From Zeugodacus cucurbitae (Eukaryota; Arthropoda; Insecta; Diptera; Tephritidae): 64,000 bases of DNA. Positions 22,545 through 36,400 of this stretch are shown here, piece after piece (positions within the stretch are counted from its first letter, which is position 1; every line of letters starts with the position of its first letter). The DNA lies in assembly GCF_028554725.1 (NCBI RefSeq), contig NC_071670.1:27584001-27648000 (forward strand). The letters are read 5' to 3'. A model generated the notes under the pieces. That model searched no databases. It was given only the letters and a program-made list of their open reading frames with translations, and had not been told where the DNA came from. A program made the translations under genes and the position numbers.

Positions 22545-24425
22545 ATATCCTACTCTATGTACTCAAACCTACATATATTTGGAATATTAAAACTAATTTG
22601 ACTAATGCGCTGATTTCATTATGTCAAATTCAATGTTCAAGTTTCGATGGAACCTCAATACCACCGACAAAATTATAAAAATTGCTATAAGCTAGGTAGC
22701 GTTGTATTGAGTGAAAAGCACACATTTTAAAACTTTCTAGAATACGTATATGACTAGAAAAGTTTAATGATACCCCCATATAACATAGAACTCCAATAGT
22801 GATAAAAATGTGACACCATTGTGACAACTAGCTTAACTCATGTGGTTTAAAACATAACGAGCAATATGATGTGATTAATGCCTCATTCCTTGAGATTAAT
22901 ATAGATAACCGACAATTAATGCAATTGTTTTCAATAAACTTTTTGTAATTTTAGGTAGAATTTCATATTTTTAAGCATGTTGTGAACTCCGTCTTTCTTG
23001 GCTTGGTTTCGTATTTGGTGAATTTGCAGCAAGTAGTTTTGTCAAAGTGTGGAATCAGTGATATACATGCACTTTGCGCATGGCAATAGTATAAATACTA
23101 TTTGTATGCAAATAAAAAAGTTTTTGGCTGTACTTAATCTGTCAAATGGTTAGTTTGTGTCACACATAAGCATTACCAAATATCGTTTTTGTATTGCATT
23201 AAGGTAGTTAAGATTTTTAATATAAGAAAAACCATACAATAGAAACATATATGGACAATAACTGCGAGAAAGGTAATTTAACGGTAAATAATATTTTGTG
23301 CCACTCATTTGAATGTTTAATAAAATGCATATCAGCGAATCAATGAATGTGATACTTTGCAAAAATGCCGACATTTAAGCTAAAAAGAAAATTCCTCAAA
23401 CGAATTCTGAAATATTTTAATAAAAAGGCTTATCAATCATAAATCTTGTAGCCTTGTATGGTTCAAAAGCCGTATTTACCGAGCCAGTGAAATGAAGTGC
23501 AAAAGATGTATACACTTGCAAGCACTCGTACGTAACTCACTATTGATTTTTCAAACGATGGTGATAGCATTATCAATTCACAAAGTAAGGCACATGTCGC
23601 GACACATATGAATGTGTATCGGATGTTTCGCAAATAGAAATTTAAAATTTATACAGTTGTATTGCCCTTTTGCGGCAATGCCATTTCAAAGTTCTAAACC
23701 CTACATTAAAATTTTCCATACAGATGTGGATCTGAATGGTTTGAATTTACAAACATTACCACTGTGCGAATTTAATTTTTACATCACTTTATATTCATTA
23801 TATTCTATATTCTTATTTATTCTATATGTTCTATATATGGGATATTCCACAATTTGTACTAACTTGTTCCAACATAAATCCCATAGGCAGTTTTATATTA
23901 TATAGTAGTGCAACAACACATTTTATTTAATAGATCTGTTCAATAACGGGTTGTTTCAACACATAATAATCCAAACAGAACTAATTGTGTTCGAAAATTT
24001 ATTATCGAAAAACGCCAGAAGCAAATTAAAATTTTGTTATGACTGCAGCACTATATATTATTGCATGCAATTTCAGTCTCATAAACATCTCAACCGTTCT
24101 GCCTACATTTTGAAGATACTATTCATGAGAATTCTAGGCACACATATACTGTAAATTTTAGAAGGTTTTTATGGTTATATAGAAATATAGAATTTCTCTG
24201 TCTATGGTTTTAATAACGTTATCTCAGCATTGTCATGTATTGAAAATTATTAAAACAGGACTTAACGTTCTAATTCAGTTTTTCAAGTTGAAATATGAAA
24301 TTGTTTGGAATACAATATATGTTTAATAAGCATTTGTAAGTATAATAAGTGATTGATCATTGATATTACTTTAATACTATTAAAGGGTCATCATGTATAC
24401 GGAGCAGCATTTGAACTGATTAATC
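22545..24425. other. Upstream region of Sik2, no recognised coding exon
   Basis: This 1.9-kb stretch is AT-rich and has no recognisable repeat ends. It should contain the 5' UTR and perhaps the promoter of Sik2. I cannot assign a TATA box or a non-coding first exon from sequence alone. Some open frames exist but lack codon-level or domain support. Confidence 0.4.
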
Positions 24426-27400
24426 ATGAGTAATAATGAACATAAGGAACAAGAAAGTGAACCCTCAGCTTCTTTGGAAGTACTTAAGTCGAGTAACACA
24501 AAACAAACAACAAAAGATGTGGAAAATAGAAAAGACACCAAATATGGTAAGGACACAAGTTTAAGTAACAGATTTTACTTACATTCAAATAGAATAGTAT
24601 CGCAAATCAAATCAGAGTTAAAAAATGCGTTTACACTCTTATTTTTGTATTTAGGACAGGTTGGGGTCATGGATATTATTGTGCTATCCATAACTGTATA
24701 TAATTTTTATTTGTTCTTTACAATAATCTGTTTTGCTTATTATTCCTTTACATTTTAGATAGGGGAGCTTCTAGAGAAGCACCGACCAAAATACTCCCCT
24801 CGAATTCGGATTCGCTTGAAAGTAAAAGTTCAGCACAGGCGAAGCCTGTTTCTGTTCTTGATGATGGTGCGCCAGATCCCGTGAGTTTGAGTACACTGGC
24901 TTCCAAAACCACCTTGAAGCCGAAGGAACCGATAAGAGTTGGCTTTTATGATATTGAGAGAACGATTGGCAAAGGAAATTTTGCCGTTGTCAAACTTGCA
25001 CGGCACAGAATAACTAAAAACGAGGTAAGGTAGATGAGAATTGTAGTGTAAAATATAGTATTCGACATTCCTTTTCCTTTTGAGATTGCATAGTGGTTGA
25101 AGATATGTTCAATGTGAAATGAATATTTACAACATTTTGAGATTAAATAATATATTTAATTTACTAATAATGTGTGTAGAAATGTAGAAATATGCATTCT
25201 ACTCGCATAACAGGAATCTATTAGAAAATAGAGTATTAGGCGGTGTAAGCAAAATGTACAAGAATTTGAAAAAACTAATGAATCAGAAATTGTCCGTGGA
25301 CTATGCAGACCAAAAGAGACGATGTCAATCATGTGCAAGAAAATGTTCTTGTTGGACACACCTTAAAGAGAACATATAGGGGAAAAGGAAACAAAATATT
25401 TTGTTGTAATGCTGCAATGTAATAAAGTCACATTTTCCATTGCATATTGTCTATCGTTTTATTGTCAGGACAAGTTAAACATTTTTATTATTTAGAATTA
25501 AGCTTTTAACGGTTTTATACTCAAGAAGGTCTTACAAAAAAATATACAAATTTGTGATTGTTTGATTTATGATTTGCACTTCTTAACCAATACGAGTAAT
25601 ATCATTTCGTAATACATTTAATATTTACGAAACCTATTAGTACAACACATACATTTTTTATTAAGGTCGCTATAAAAATAATCGACAAGAGCCAGTTGGA
25701 TTCAGTAAACTTGCAAAAGGTCTATCGTGAAGTTGAAATAATGAAACGTTTGAATCATCCTCACATCATCAAACTCTATCAGGTAATGCAGAAAAAATAA
25801 TACAAATGTATAATAAATATATTTTCAATACAAAAACTCCGAATTTTTCAATCTAAGCATATACATATAATATAATTATTTTATCTAATTTAAAGGAAAT
25901 GCATACATTTATCGCATTTGAGTAAAAATTTACATATATATATTTATGAAACATGGCACACGTGTTCTTGGCACGGTATTCCAGATGGGCGTTTAACATT
26001 TGTTTTTACGTAACTCTCGACCATAATGCGTTTTTTAACATATCTTCCAAACTATTTAAGTTATATCAATGAAACTTGGCTTGAAACGCTGTCAGTGTCT
26101 GATAAAAACCACAATCATTCCCATATAAATGTTTTTGTTAAAAGCTATTTAAATTACAATAACTCTATGAAATTAATTTTAGACGCACTAAATTTACTAC
26201 CACGCATACTTCCCATATAATACAATTTTATAACCCATATGATTCTCTCAGCACCACCGCACCAATGAAGATATAATAATATATTTTAGCATAAAGAGTG
26301 CACTCGAGGTGGACATAACTCGTGATTGAAATCCGAATATAGAGCTCCATTTACCGAATATGAGAATCTCAATTCCTATACCTAATTTTTTAAAGTAAAT
26401 ATCGGAAAATCTCGTAATCTCCTTTTTTCTTAAAAGTATGCTTATGTGCTATATTTAACATTTCGTTTAGCATTATGCCATCTGGTAGGTACTAAACATT
26501 ATGTCTATTGGTATGCACATTTCCACTGGTCTAATATGGTGAATATATAGTGTTTTGTGTTAGTTAGACTAATTTTGATATACATACATTGCAAAGCGAA
26601 AGGGAAAGCCGTCGAATATTGCCTATTTGGAAAAAAGTATACTTTGTTATGATGTAAGGAAGGGATGAGTATGTATTTAATTCGTTTAAGAAAACACACA
26701 ATTCGACCCAGTTGTTAGGCATAAAGTCCACTAGAATAACAAAAATCATTGGGCCTAATCATTGGGCGAAATCATTGCAACCGTATCGAAAATAAAAATT
26801 GCGATCACATTAAACTCACTTGCCGACTCGAAAATATACATTCCGCGGCTAATAGATGTCGCTAATTAAGAAATCATTGAATTTTAGAGCAAAGAGACAA
26901 AAACAGACTAACAAAAATAAACTAAAGATGTTTAAAAGCGAATAAAGTTACCACCCTCTAAATAGCGAAATAATTTTCGCAAAGAGCCTCATTCACCAAA
27001 TATTTTTTGGAAGAAATTTCATAATATAAAGTTTTAATATAAAGGTCAGTTTCAATTTTTTTTTTAACAAAACATGAAACAGTTTTACGTTCTCACTTTG
27101 TGGTAAAACAGTCGCTGCGGATTCAATGATTAGACCCATTATATACATATACCATATGGGGTCTTGTATAATTCCTGGACCGACATCAACTATTTTTGAC
27201 ATCAAGCTATATCCAAGATTATACGTTCACTGCGTACCGCTGCAGCCGAAACAATTGGTTATCGGCAACGACAAAAAACAAGCTGGTACGATGAGGAGTG
27301 CCGTCTCGCAGCGGAGAGAAAACAAACTGCCTACCTCGCAACGTTGCAAACGACCACAACACGTGCGGGATGGGATAGATACCGAGAGCTGAAGAGGGAA

Positions 27401-30400
27401 GCGAGACGCATCTGCAGACAAAAAAAGAAAGAGGCCGAAATGCGTGAGTACGAAGAGCTTGAGAAGCTGGCAGACAGAGGGAATGATCGAAAATTTTATG
27501 AAAAAATGAAGCGACTTAACGAAGGTTTCAAGACCGGAGCATCCTCATGTAGAGACCAAGGTGGTAATCTGGTAACCGATGTCCAGGGCATACTGGGATT
27601 ATGGAGGGAACACTTCTCCGACCTGCTGAATGGCAGTGAGAGTACAACACCAGGAGATGGCGAACCCGATCCCCCAATCTATGACGATGGAACAGATGTT
27701 CCATTACCCGACCATGAAGAAATTCGAATAGCAATTACCCGCTTGAAGAACAACAAAGCAGCGGGGGCCGATAGATTACCGGCAGAACTATTCAAATACG
27801 GCGGCGAAGAACTGATAAGGTGCATGCATCAGCTTCTTTGCAGAATATGGTCGGAAGAAAGCATGCCTGACGATTGGAATCTCAGTGTGCTCTGCCCAAT
27901 CCATAAAAAGGGAGATCCCACAATCTGCGCCAATTACCGTGGGATCAGCCTCCTAAATATCGCATACAAGGTTCTATCGAGCGTATTGTGTGAAAGACTG
28001 AAGCCCACCGTCAACAAACTGATTGGACCTTATCAGTGTGGCTTTAGACCTGGAAAATCGACAACTGACCAGATATTCACCATGTCATGTTCACCATCAA
28101 ATATTGGAGAAGACCCGTGAAAAGAGGATCGACACACACCACCTTTTTGTCGATTTTAAAGCTGCTTTCAACAGCACGAAAAGGAGCTGCCTTTACGCCG
28201 CGATGTCTGAATTTGGTATCCCCGCAAAACTAATACGGCTGTGTAAATTGACGCTGAGCAACACCAAAAGCTCCGTCATGATTGGGAAGGACCTCTCCGA
28301 GCCGTTCGATACCAAACGAGGTTTCAGACAAGGTGACTCACTATCGTGCGACTTCTTAAACCTGATGCTGGAAAAAATTATAAGAGCTGCAGAGCTAAAC
28401 CGAGAAGGTACAATCTTCTACAAGAGTGTACAGCTCCTGGCGTACGCCGATGATATTGATATCATCGGAAGCAACAACTGCGCCGTTTGTTCTGCTTTTT
28501 CCCGCATGGAAAAGGAAGCGAAGCGAATGGGTCTGGAGGTGAACGAGGACAAGACGAAATATCAGCATCAACAACACGAACAATGTCAGCCTCGAAATCC
28601 AGCGCAGAATAACTCTTGCCATCAGGTGCTACTTTGGACTGAGTAGGCAATTGAACAGTAAAGTCCTCTCTCGACGAACCAAAATCAAGCTCTACAAGTC
28701 GCTTATCATTCCCGTCCTGCTCTACGGTGCAGAAGCTTGGACGATGTCAACATCAGATGAGACGACACTAGGAGTTTTCGAGAGGAAAACTTTGCGCAAG
28801 ATTTATGGTCCTCAGAACATTGGCAACGGCGAATACCGCAGACGATGGAACGATGAGCTGTACGAGTTATACGACGACGGCTAGGTCATGTTGTCCGAAT
28901 GGACGAAAACACTCCAGCCCTGAAAGTGTTCGATGCAGTACCCGCCGGAGGAAGCCGAGGAAGGGGAAGGCCTCCACTCCGTTGGAGGGACCAGGTGGAG
29001 AGCGACCTGGTTACACTTGGGATCTCCAACTGGCGCCGAACTGCGAAGGAGAGAGAGAGGTGGCGCACTATCGTCTATTCGGCTATAACCGGCTAAACGG
29101 TTGCAACGCCAATCACATACATACGTTCACTTAATTTTGCTAACATATCTCACATATTAACCGAAATATGCGGTAAAGTCCACCGGAAGTTGGAAATTCC
29201 GTAAATGAGGTATATGGGGGCTAGAAGAAGTATAGACCAGTTTTTGCCCATTTTTATCAGAGGTGCACACTATTGTAAGAAAAACATTTCCTCTGAATTT
29301 CTTTGAAATATGAGAGTTAGTGAGTTAAAGCACTTTTAATAGTTTTCCACATAATCTTTGTGTGGGAAGTAGGGGTGGTTATAAATAGGTTTATTACATT
29401 CCATTCTTCTTACTGATTATGTAGAAACTGACTCCAGAAAGTTTGGTTGACATAGCTTAAGTAGTTTATGAGATATATTATCATATACAAAAATCTACAA
29501 CGGTGCCACGCCCACTTTTCTAAAATATGCTATCTAAATAGGCTCCTCCTTTTCTTTTTATAGCTTAATTTAAGTCCTAAAATGGCTAAGTCATTTAGAT
29601 TAAGGTGTTCCAAGCAACCGTTATGTGAACACAACTTTGCTATTCTGTGCAAAGTGTTGCGAGATTATAAAAAGGGGAACAATATTTTGTCACTAAAAAA
29701 ACTCGTGAATTCAATGTCTAGGCGCTGCGAGGCTGTAATTTAGTAAAAGGAGGGAAGGTTGTGAATAATTTCGTTGTAATGAAATCTGTTCGCGAATTAT
29801 TTTAATATAATTTCGCTTAAAAACAAATGCTTAAATACTTTTTAAATAAATGCAGTTAAATAAAATTAATATTATTTTATATATTTCCAGGTGATGGAAA
29901 CTAAAAATATGATTTACATAGTATCCGAATACGCTAGTCAAGGGGAAATATTTGGTATGTTTATAATAGATGTTTGCATGTCAAATTTTACATTTGGGGT
30001 ACTCACAAGTTGTCATAAAGTTATAAGTCATAAATGAAAATTAAAAAAAATACGATGGTTGTGAGCACCCCGTTATAATTTTGTTGTGATAAATTAAAAA
30101 AAACAAGCTGATTGACTGAAAAAAAGACTGCGTTATTGCTCTTCGTGAGGACAATTCACTTAATTTTGTACTTTATTTCTTCTTGATAAGAAATCAAGGA
30201 TATGTATTGCAAAGGAGTGAGCCAAGTTGAAGCCATAATACTTTTTTTTTTGTAATAACAGATATATGTATGTACATGTTTTCAAAATATATCTCAGAAG
30301 AGGCATTTTTTCATTGTCACTTAATTGCCCAGTGAGTATTCTCCTAAGGTTTGAAGGGCTTTGGATCAGATTCGGGGAATATGCGATTGTGTTTTTTATA

Positions 30401-33400
30401 AGAAAATATTGTTTCATTATCATCATATCATATAATAATAATAATGCAATTAGAACAAATGTATGTATGTACATAGCGCTCTACAAAAAATCTAACGAAT
30501 ATTAATTTTTAAAGATTTTTGGAGTTAAAAAATTAGGAAACTGTTGAAAAAATTTATTTCTAATTACTTCATATGTTGACAATAACAAGAATCATAGTCG
30601 TTTGTAAAATGACATGTATAATTCTGTTTCGAAAATGTTAATCATGTATCGAACGTGAAATACGAAATCGTATATTGTTTTAATTTCACTTTGGTTTCTA
30701 GATTACATAGCAAAATTTGGAAGGATGTCTGAGGGTTCTGCAAGAAGTAAATTTTGGCAGATTTTGTCAGCGGTAGAATATTGCCATATGAAAAATATTG
30801 TACATAGAGATTTAAAGGTAAACTATTGAATTCTTTAAAATCAGAAATAAAATTAAGGTAATTTATTTTAGGCTGAAAACCTTCTACTTGATATTAATAT
30901 GAATATAAAGATCGCAGATTTTGGATTTTCGAACCATTTTAAGGTTGGTGAATTGTTAGCAACGTGGTGTGGTTCACCTCCTTATGCTGCCCCTGAAGTG
31001 TTTGAAGGAAAACAGTACACCGGTCCGGAAATAGATATATGGGTATTAATGCTCCTTTCCGTTACATATATTCGATTGCGAGTGAGTGTGTTTTTTAAAC
31101 AAATCTTTACAGTCGCTAGGGGTGGTACTATATGTTCTTGTCTGTGGGGCGCTGCCGTTCGATGGATCTACATTACAGAGTTTAAGAGATCGAGTACTGT
31201 CAGGACGATTTAGGATTCCTTTCTTCATGTCTTCGGGTGAGCTTATTCATTGATTTTAATTTTAAGCTTGATCTAAATCAATCTATTTCAGACTGTGAAC
31301 ATTTAATTCGAAGAATGCTTGTACTTGAACCCTCGCGGCGTTACACAATCAATCAAATTAAAAGTCACCGTTGGGTTTGTGGAGAAGCTCGTGATGCCGT
31401 TGTTGTAACACAATGTAACGTTAACATGGATGGAACTTCAAGCATTGAACCGAACGAGGACATACTACGGATAATGTCGGAATTCGCTGGAATACCACCA
31501 GAAAAAACCATAGCAAGTTTGAAGAAGAATAGCTATGACCATGTTGCGGCGATATATTTATTGCTTCAAGACCGTGTTAATAGTAAGAAAAATATGCAAG
31601 AATATTCAAAACGTTTAAGTGATAATACACTGCCACGCATTGCATCAATGGGATATCATGGATCTTCAAAGCTACTACATAAAACTAGACCCTCGATCGA
31701 CAAACAACGATTGAAGCAAACATATACTACAGTAAAAGAAAAGACAATATCACCACTGCCAGGTGTAGACGAAGGGAAATTTGGTAGTTTTCCAACGAAA
31801 TTTTCTCAGAAAATCGTTACCGATTGTGATAACACTCAAATCCACGAACATAATAAAAACTGTAGTTCTACGACTATAACAAACTACGAACTCAAAGAGG
31901 CACAAATAAGCCAATCAACAACAAAAGGAAGACCGACACCTATCAAGATTTCTCGTTTAAGTCGGCCCAATATAAGCTCAAGCCAGCATCCAATAGCATC
32001 GCCATATAGTACAGACAATAAATTATCGACGGTTAGTGAGAAATGCCGCCAAGAGAATGTATTATCGAATGAACATATAAATGGTTTATTGGCTGCACCT
32101 AGCGTGATAAACGAAAGTCCATCTCACCCGCTCCATCAAAATTTAAGAGAGTGTATAATTAAGCAAAGCTCAGAGGATTGCCGTCTCCTTTTACAACAAG
32201 TAACTTTAACATCACAGTTCAAAAATTATGCTCACAGAAATAACGAAAAATTTATTTAGTAGTCACGGAGTGATTTTAATATTATCGGTTTGATCAGTCA
32301 AAGCAGTTTAGCTAATTTGTGAATAATTTAAGAAGAACATACGTATTTAATTTTTTTTCTTTTTGATAGGCCACTGCCATTGCCGAATCTAAGACGTATG
32401 CTAATAGTGAAACAGAAATTGAAAGTGATGCACAGATTGAACTTAAGAATTCTTCACCAGCTGTAAAGAAAATGTCAAGCTCGACCAGTTTCGATTCTTC
32501 TTCTAGCGGACAAAAAGCAAAGGCGAATTTTCATTTCAAAATGTCGGCAGAGGCCGCTAAACTTTTCCAAACATTACAAGAAAGTCCGCTTCCTATAGAG
32601 GTGAGTATTAATACTATTCGTGGCGTAACTATTTTTTACGAGACCGTGTAGACTTTGGTTTGAGAGAACGTTGTCAAAATAATATATTACATTTGGAAAT
32701 GATACCAGTATTGCAGAATATATTAGGTACCGCTGAGGTATGCAAAGGCCGCGTTACGAAGTTAGATTTGAGTGCTCGGTTCGCACTTATGCATACCCTT
32801 ATAAACACAAAATAAAATTACAATACATTTCAAATAATTCAATCAACTTCAAATTTGTTTAATATTTAAGAAAATAACTTATATTTTACAAACAAAATGA
32901 CACATTTAATTAAATTAAAATATTTCTATTGCAATTTTGATAGCAATAATAGAAATATCCTTGGACAAGTTGAATGAAATCTCTATTGGAATAATATGAA
33001 ATAATATAATAATAACAAGTGGACCATTTTTATTAGATATTTAATTTTATACTCAAGTCTTCGCTTTTATGGGCATACGACGGATATTAACTGCTCATCA
33101 AAATTTCTAGAAAGATACATACATACAGTGAACCAAAAACAAAACTTGTACAGGCAAATGTTTTGACTTTGAAGTTACTTATCTCTTAAACTAATTAAGA
33201 TTTAGGTATGCGTCTAAAAGTGAGATAAAGTGCATTTTATTAAGTTCGAGAGGTATATTTGTCCATATCTCCAGAAGAGCAGTCTTAACCTCATTTTTAC
33301 TATCAACTTTGGGTTCTGATAGCTATATCTCCATATAGGCCCATAGATGTTTGCCTACATTTTGTGGGATTGCGGGCTTAACTCTGTGGAGGATGCCGCA

Positions 33401-36400
33401 GCACTTTTTAATGTTGTACAAGAGCCATTCCGTACGCAATAAAGCGGAATGCCTCGGGTCGTTATCCTGAACGAGGCAGTAACCACCATTTAAATTAAGT
33501 TTATGTGTTTACAGGTCCAAAATATCCCCTGTGGCTATCGCTATAGAGTTGGTACACCTTTAAAGTGTTCAGAACTTCTTGCACTCACTCGATTTTAGAC
33601 TGTATACACCACGTAACAAGTCGCACTTATCGAAGAGAAATCTTGCGAAACGTTTACTATACCAAAGAGTATACTCAGAAAAGAAACACTTTAAAGTCAC
33701 TTTAAATACAGTACAAGGAACTTTAAAATTAAAAATTTTTATGTATGAAAACCAGCCGTATTGAAAAATATTTAATCTTAAAGTTAACACTTTAAAATGT
33801 AAATTATTAATGTTAGCACTTTGAATATTAAAGTGAAAACTTTACTTTTTAATATGCGCATTCTCGAATACAATATAAACACTTTTGATTTTAAAGTTCA
33901 CACTTTTAACCCAATTTAAAAATGTTTGTATTTAAATTAAAAGTTAACACATTCAACCTCAAATTAAAAGCTTTAGCTTTTATTTTGAGAGTAAACACTT
34001 TCAAATGCAATTTAAAAGCTTTCACTATAAACTTTAAAGAAAACACACTATTTTAATTGTTTTTAATTTACATTTTTTTATTCAAACATATTTAAATTTA
34101 AATTTATTTTATATCTATGAAATAACTTATTTATAACTCATTTATAATTCATTAAATAAAATAATTTAATTTAAAATTAAAAAATAAACCATTATATTAT
34201 TATATCTTTTTTAATCTTGCATATGTCTTTCCATTGTTAATTTGATGTAAATTCATAGGCAGGCTTGTGAAATGTGATATGTTAATCAGATTAAGGCAAT
34301 TTTGTTTTATACCAGTCTCGTAAGATTGAAAATGTGCATCAAATTTAATAATTTCAATAGGATAACATAGAACGTAAATAATTTCATTTTCGTAAATAAA
34401 AAGTTTGATTTTATAGATACAACAATTTATTTCATTCAGTAATGCTAAAAAATTATTTTGTTTATACTCGATTCCTTTATAATGTATTATAGTCGAAACA
34501 TAAACAGATTAATAGTTAATATTTTCAAAGTTCAATATTTTAGGAAAATATTCTTCTCTTGTTAAGTCCTTTGTAATAAATGTTTCAGTGTTAAAAGCAT
34601 GCGGAAACCCATCTTTATACTTATGTAAAAAATTTGAAAAACAAAAAGAACTTTTCATAGCCGCTGTATAAGCAGGATTTACTCGAGATGTTATATTGTT
34701 AAAATATATTTTTGCATCTTTATGCTTTGCCGCGAAATGCATTGCCAAGAGAAACTTGAGAGGACCACATTTCTCAATTGCGTGCGGGTAGTGCACCAAA
34801 AATGATGCTTAGGTTTAAAATTACCGTAAAGTAGAATATATAATTGATGATGTGCTTTAATTAAATTTTTTAACTTATCTAGATCGAATTCAGAAAAACT
34901 AGAATCAAATAATAAATCAACTATTTCTATAAGCAACACCAACAGTTTCCAATGCTTCACGTCTGGTGAAATTAAATCTCCTATCATGAGTGGAAGAAAA
35001 TTTGTAAAGCATAAAACCTCACTAGCTGCCATTTTTAAGTTGTACGATTGAAGTCGGTCCATAAGGAGAGGCTGTGAAATATTTCCTATTTCAATATTTC
35101 CAAACTGAAAAAATTTTTTTCTGCTGTTAATAATGTCTAATGAAATAATTTTGTCATTTACCAAACCCAAGCTTTAGAGAACTAAAGTTAGAAAAAATTT
35201 GCTTACATTTATTTTGTTCTCATTGAAGTTTATCTCTATTTGACAATAAATGCATGTGTTTTAAATGTCTTATTGGCACATCAACACTTTTAAATAACTG
35301 AAAACATCTGAAACATTTATACATTATTATAATCGAAAAATTTACAAAATGTAATTTTTTTCATTCATATGTGTTAACAATGAAGTAAGATTTGAACTTT
35401 TTAAATCAAATTTTGAATCTAATTCATAAAAATACTTTTGGATAAATATCCATGGCATTTCGCAGATCTTAGGATATTTAAGATTAAACACGTGAAAGAT
35501 TTTAAAGCATATATCCAAACTTTCAATAAAATAATTTAGTTTGTACAAAGTTTTACCAAGGTTAATGTAAAAGGTTTTAAGATCGTCCTCAGAGTCTCCT
35601 ACCATAATTATAAACGGCTGTACAGTCAATTTATTATAAAAATATTTACCGATAATTTCTTTTATTCGTATTGAGTAATCGCTAATTGTTGTTAACTGCA
35701 ATACGAAGCTTTCATTAGCATCTTTAATGGTGGCTTTCTTTTTTGTATTTCCATCTACCACTTTGTTTTTAAAAGATTATCTTTTGCTGGATAAATCAAA
35801 TTAAAATCTAGATTAATCTAAAAAAATATAAAAACTTTTATATCCTTGAATTTTGTGTTAAAGTTCTTTTTAAATACCAGAAATGGTGCTCTGGAGTCTT
35901 TTAAAATTACAATTGGCCACTCTTGCAAAAAATCAGAATTCGAAAGCTTTGCCAAATCGTTTTTCCGAAATTTAAATGTTTTTTGCCATTTGTCAATAAC
36001 CTCATCCCAATTATTGATATCTTTTTGAAGCGAAGTTTTTAAACATAACGACAGCGTTTCGTCAACTTCAACATTTTCGTCTACTAATGGATCACGTACT
36101 TCACTCGAAAGAGATCTTTCCGCGGATGTACTACTCTTTCTAATCTTTGTCTTTAAATTAAAATATTTGGAATAGAGCTTGCCAGATGGGTTTTTTTCTT
36201 TGACGAGGAATATAGTAATAATCCTGAAAGAAATCAGTTTACAATATGTTCTTTTAAATATATCGTTTTTAATAATACCTGGGACTCTTTTTCATTGGGA
36301 AATAAACCAATCATTTCTTCCACAATACTAGCAAAGTGTTCTGGTCTAAGCTTTGTCTTTGTTAACATGACATCTTCTAAAATTATTTTAATGAGGGCAT

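Noticed and set aside
23612..23905. 97-codon plus-strand frame upstream of Sik2 as a 5' exon
   Set aside because: The Sik2 start is fixed by an in-frame stop immediately upstream of 24426, and this frame has no homology.
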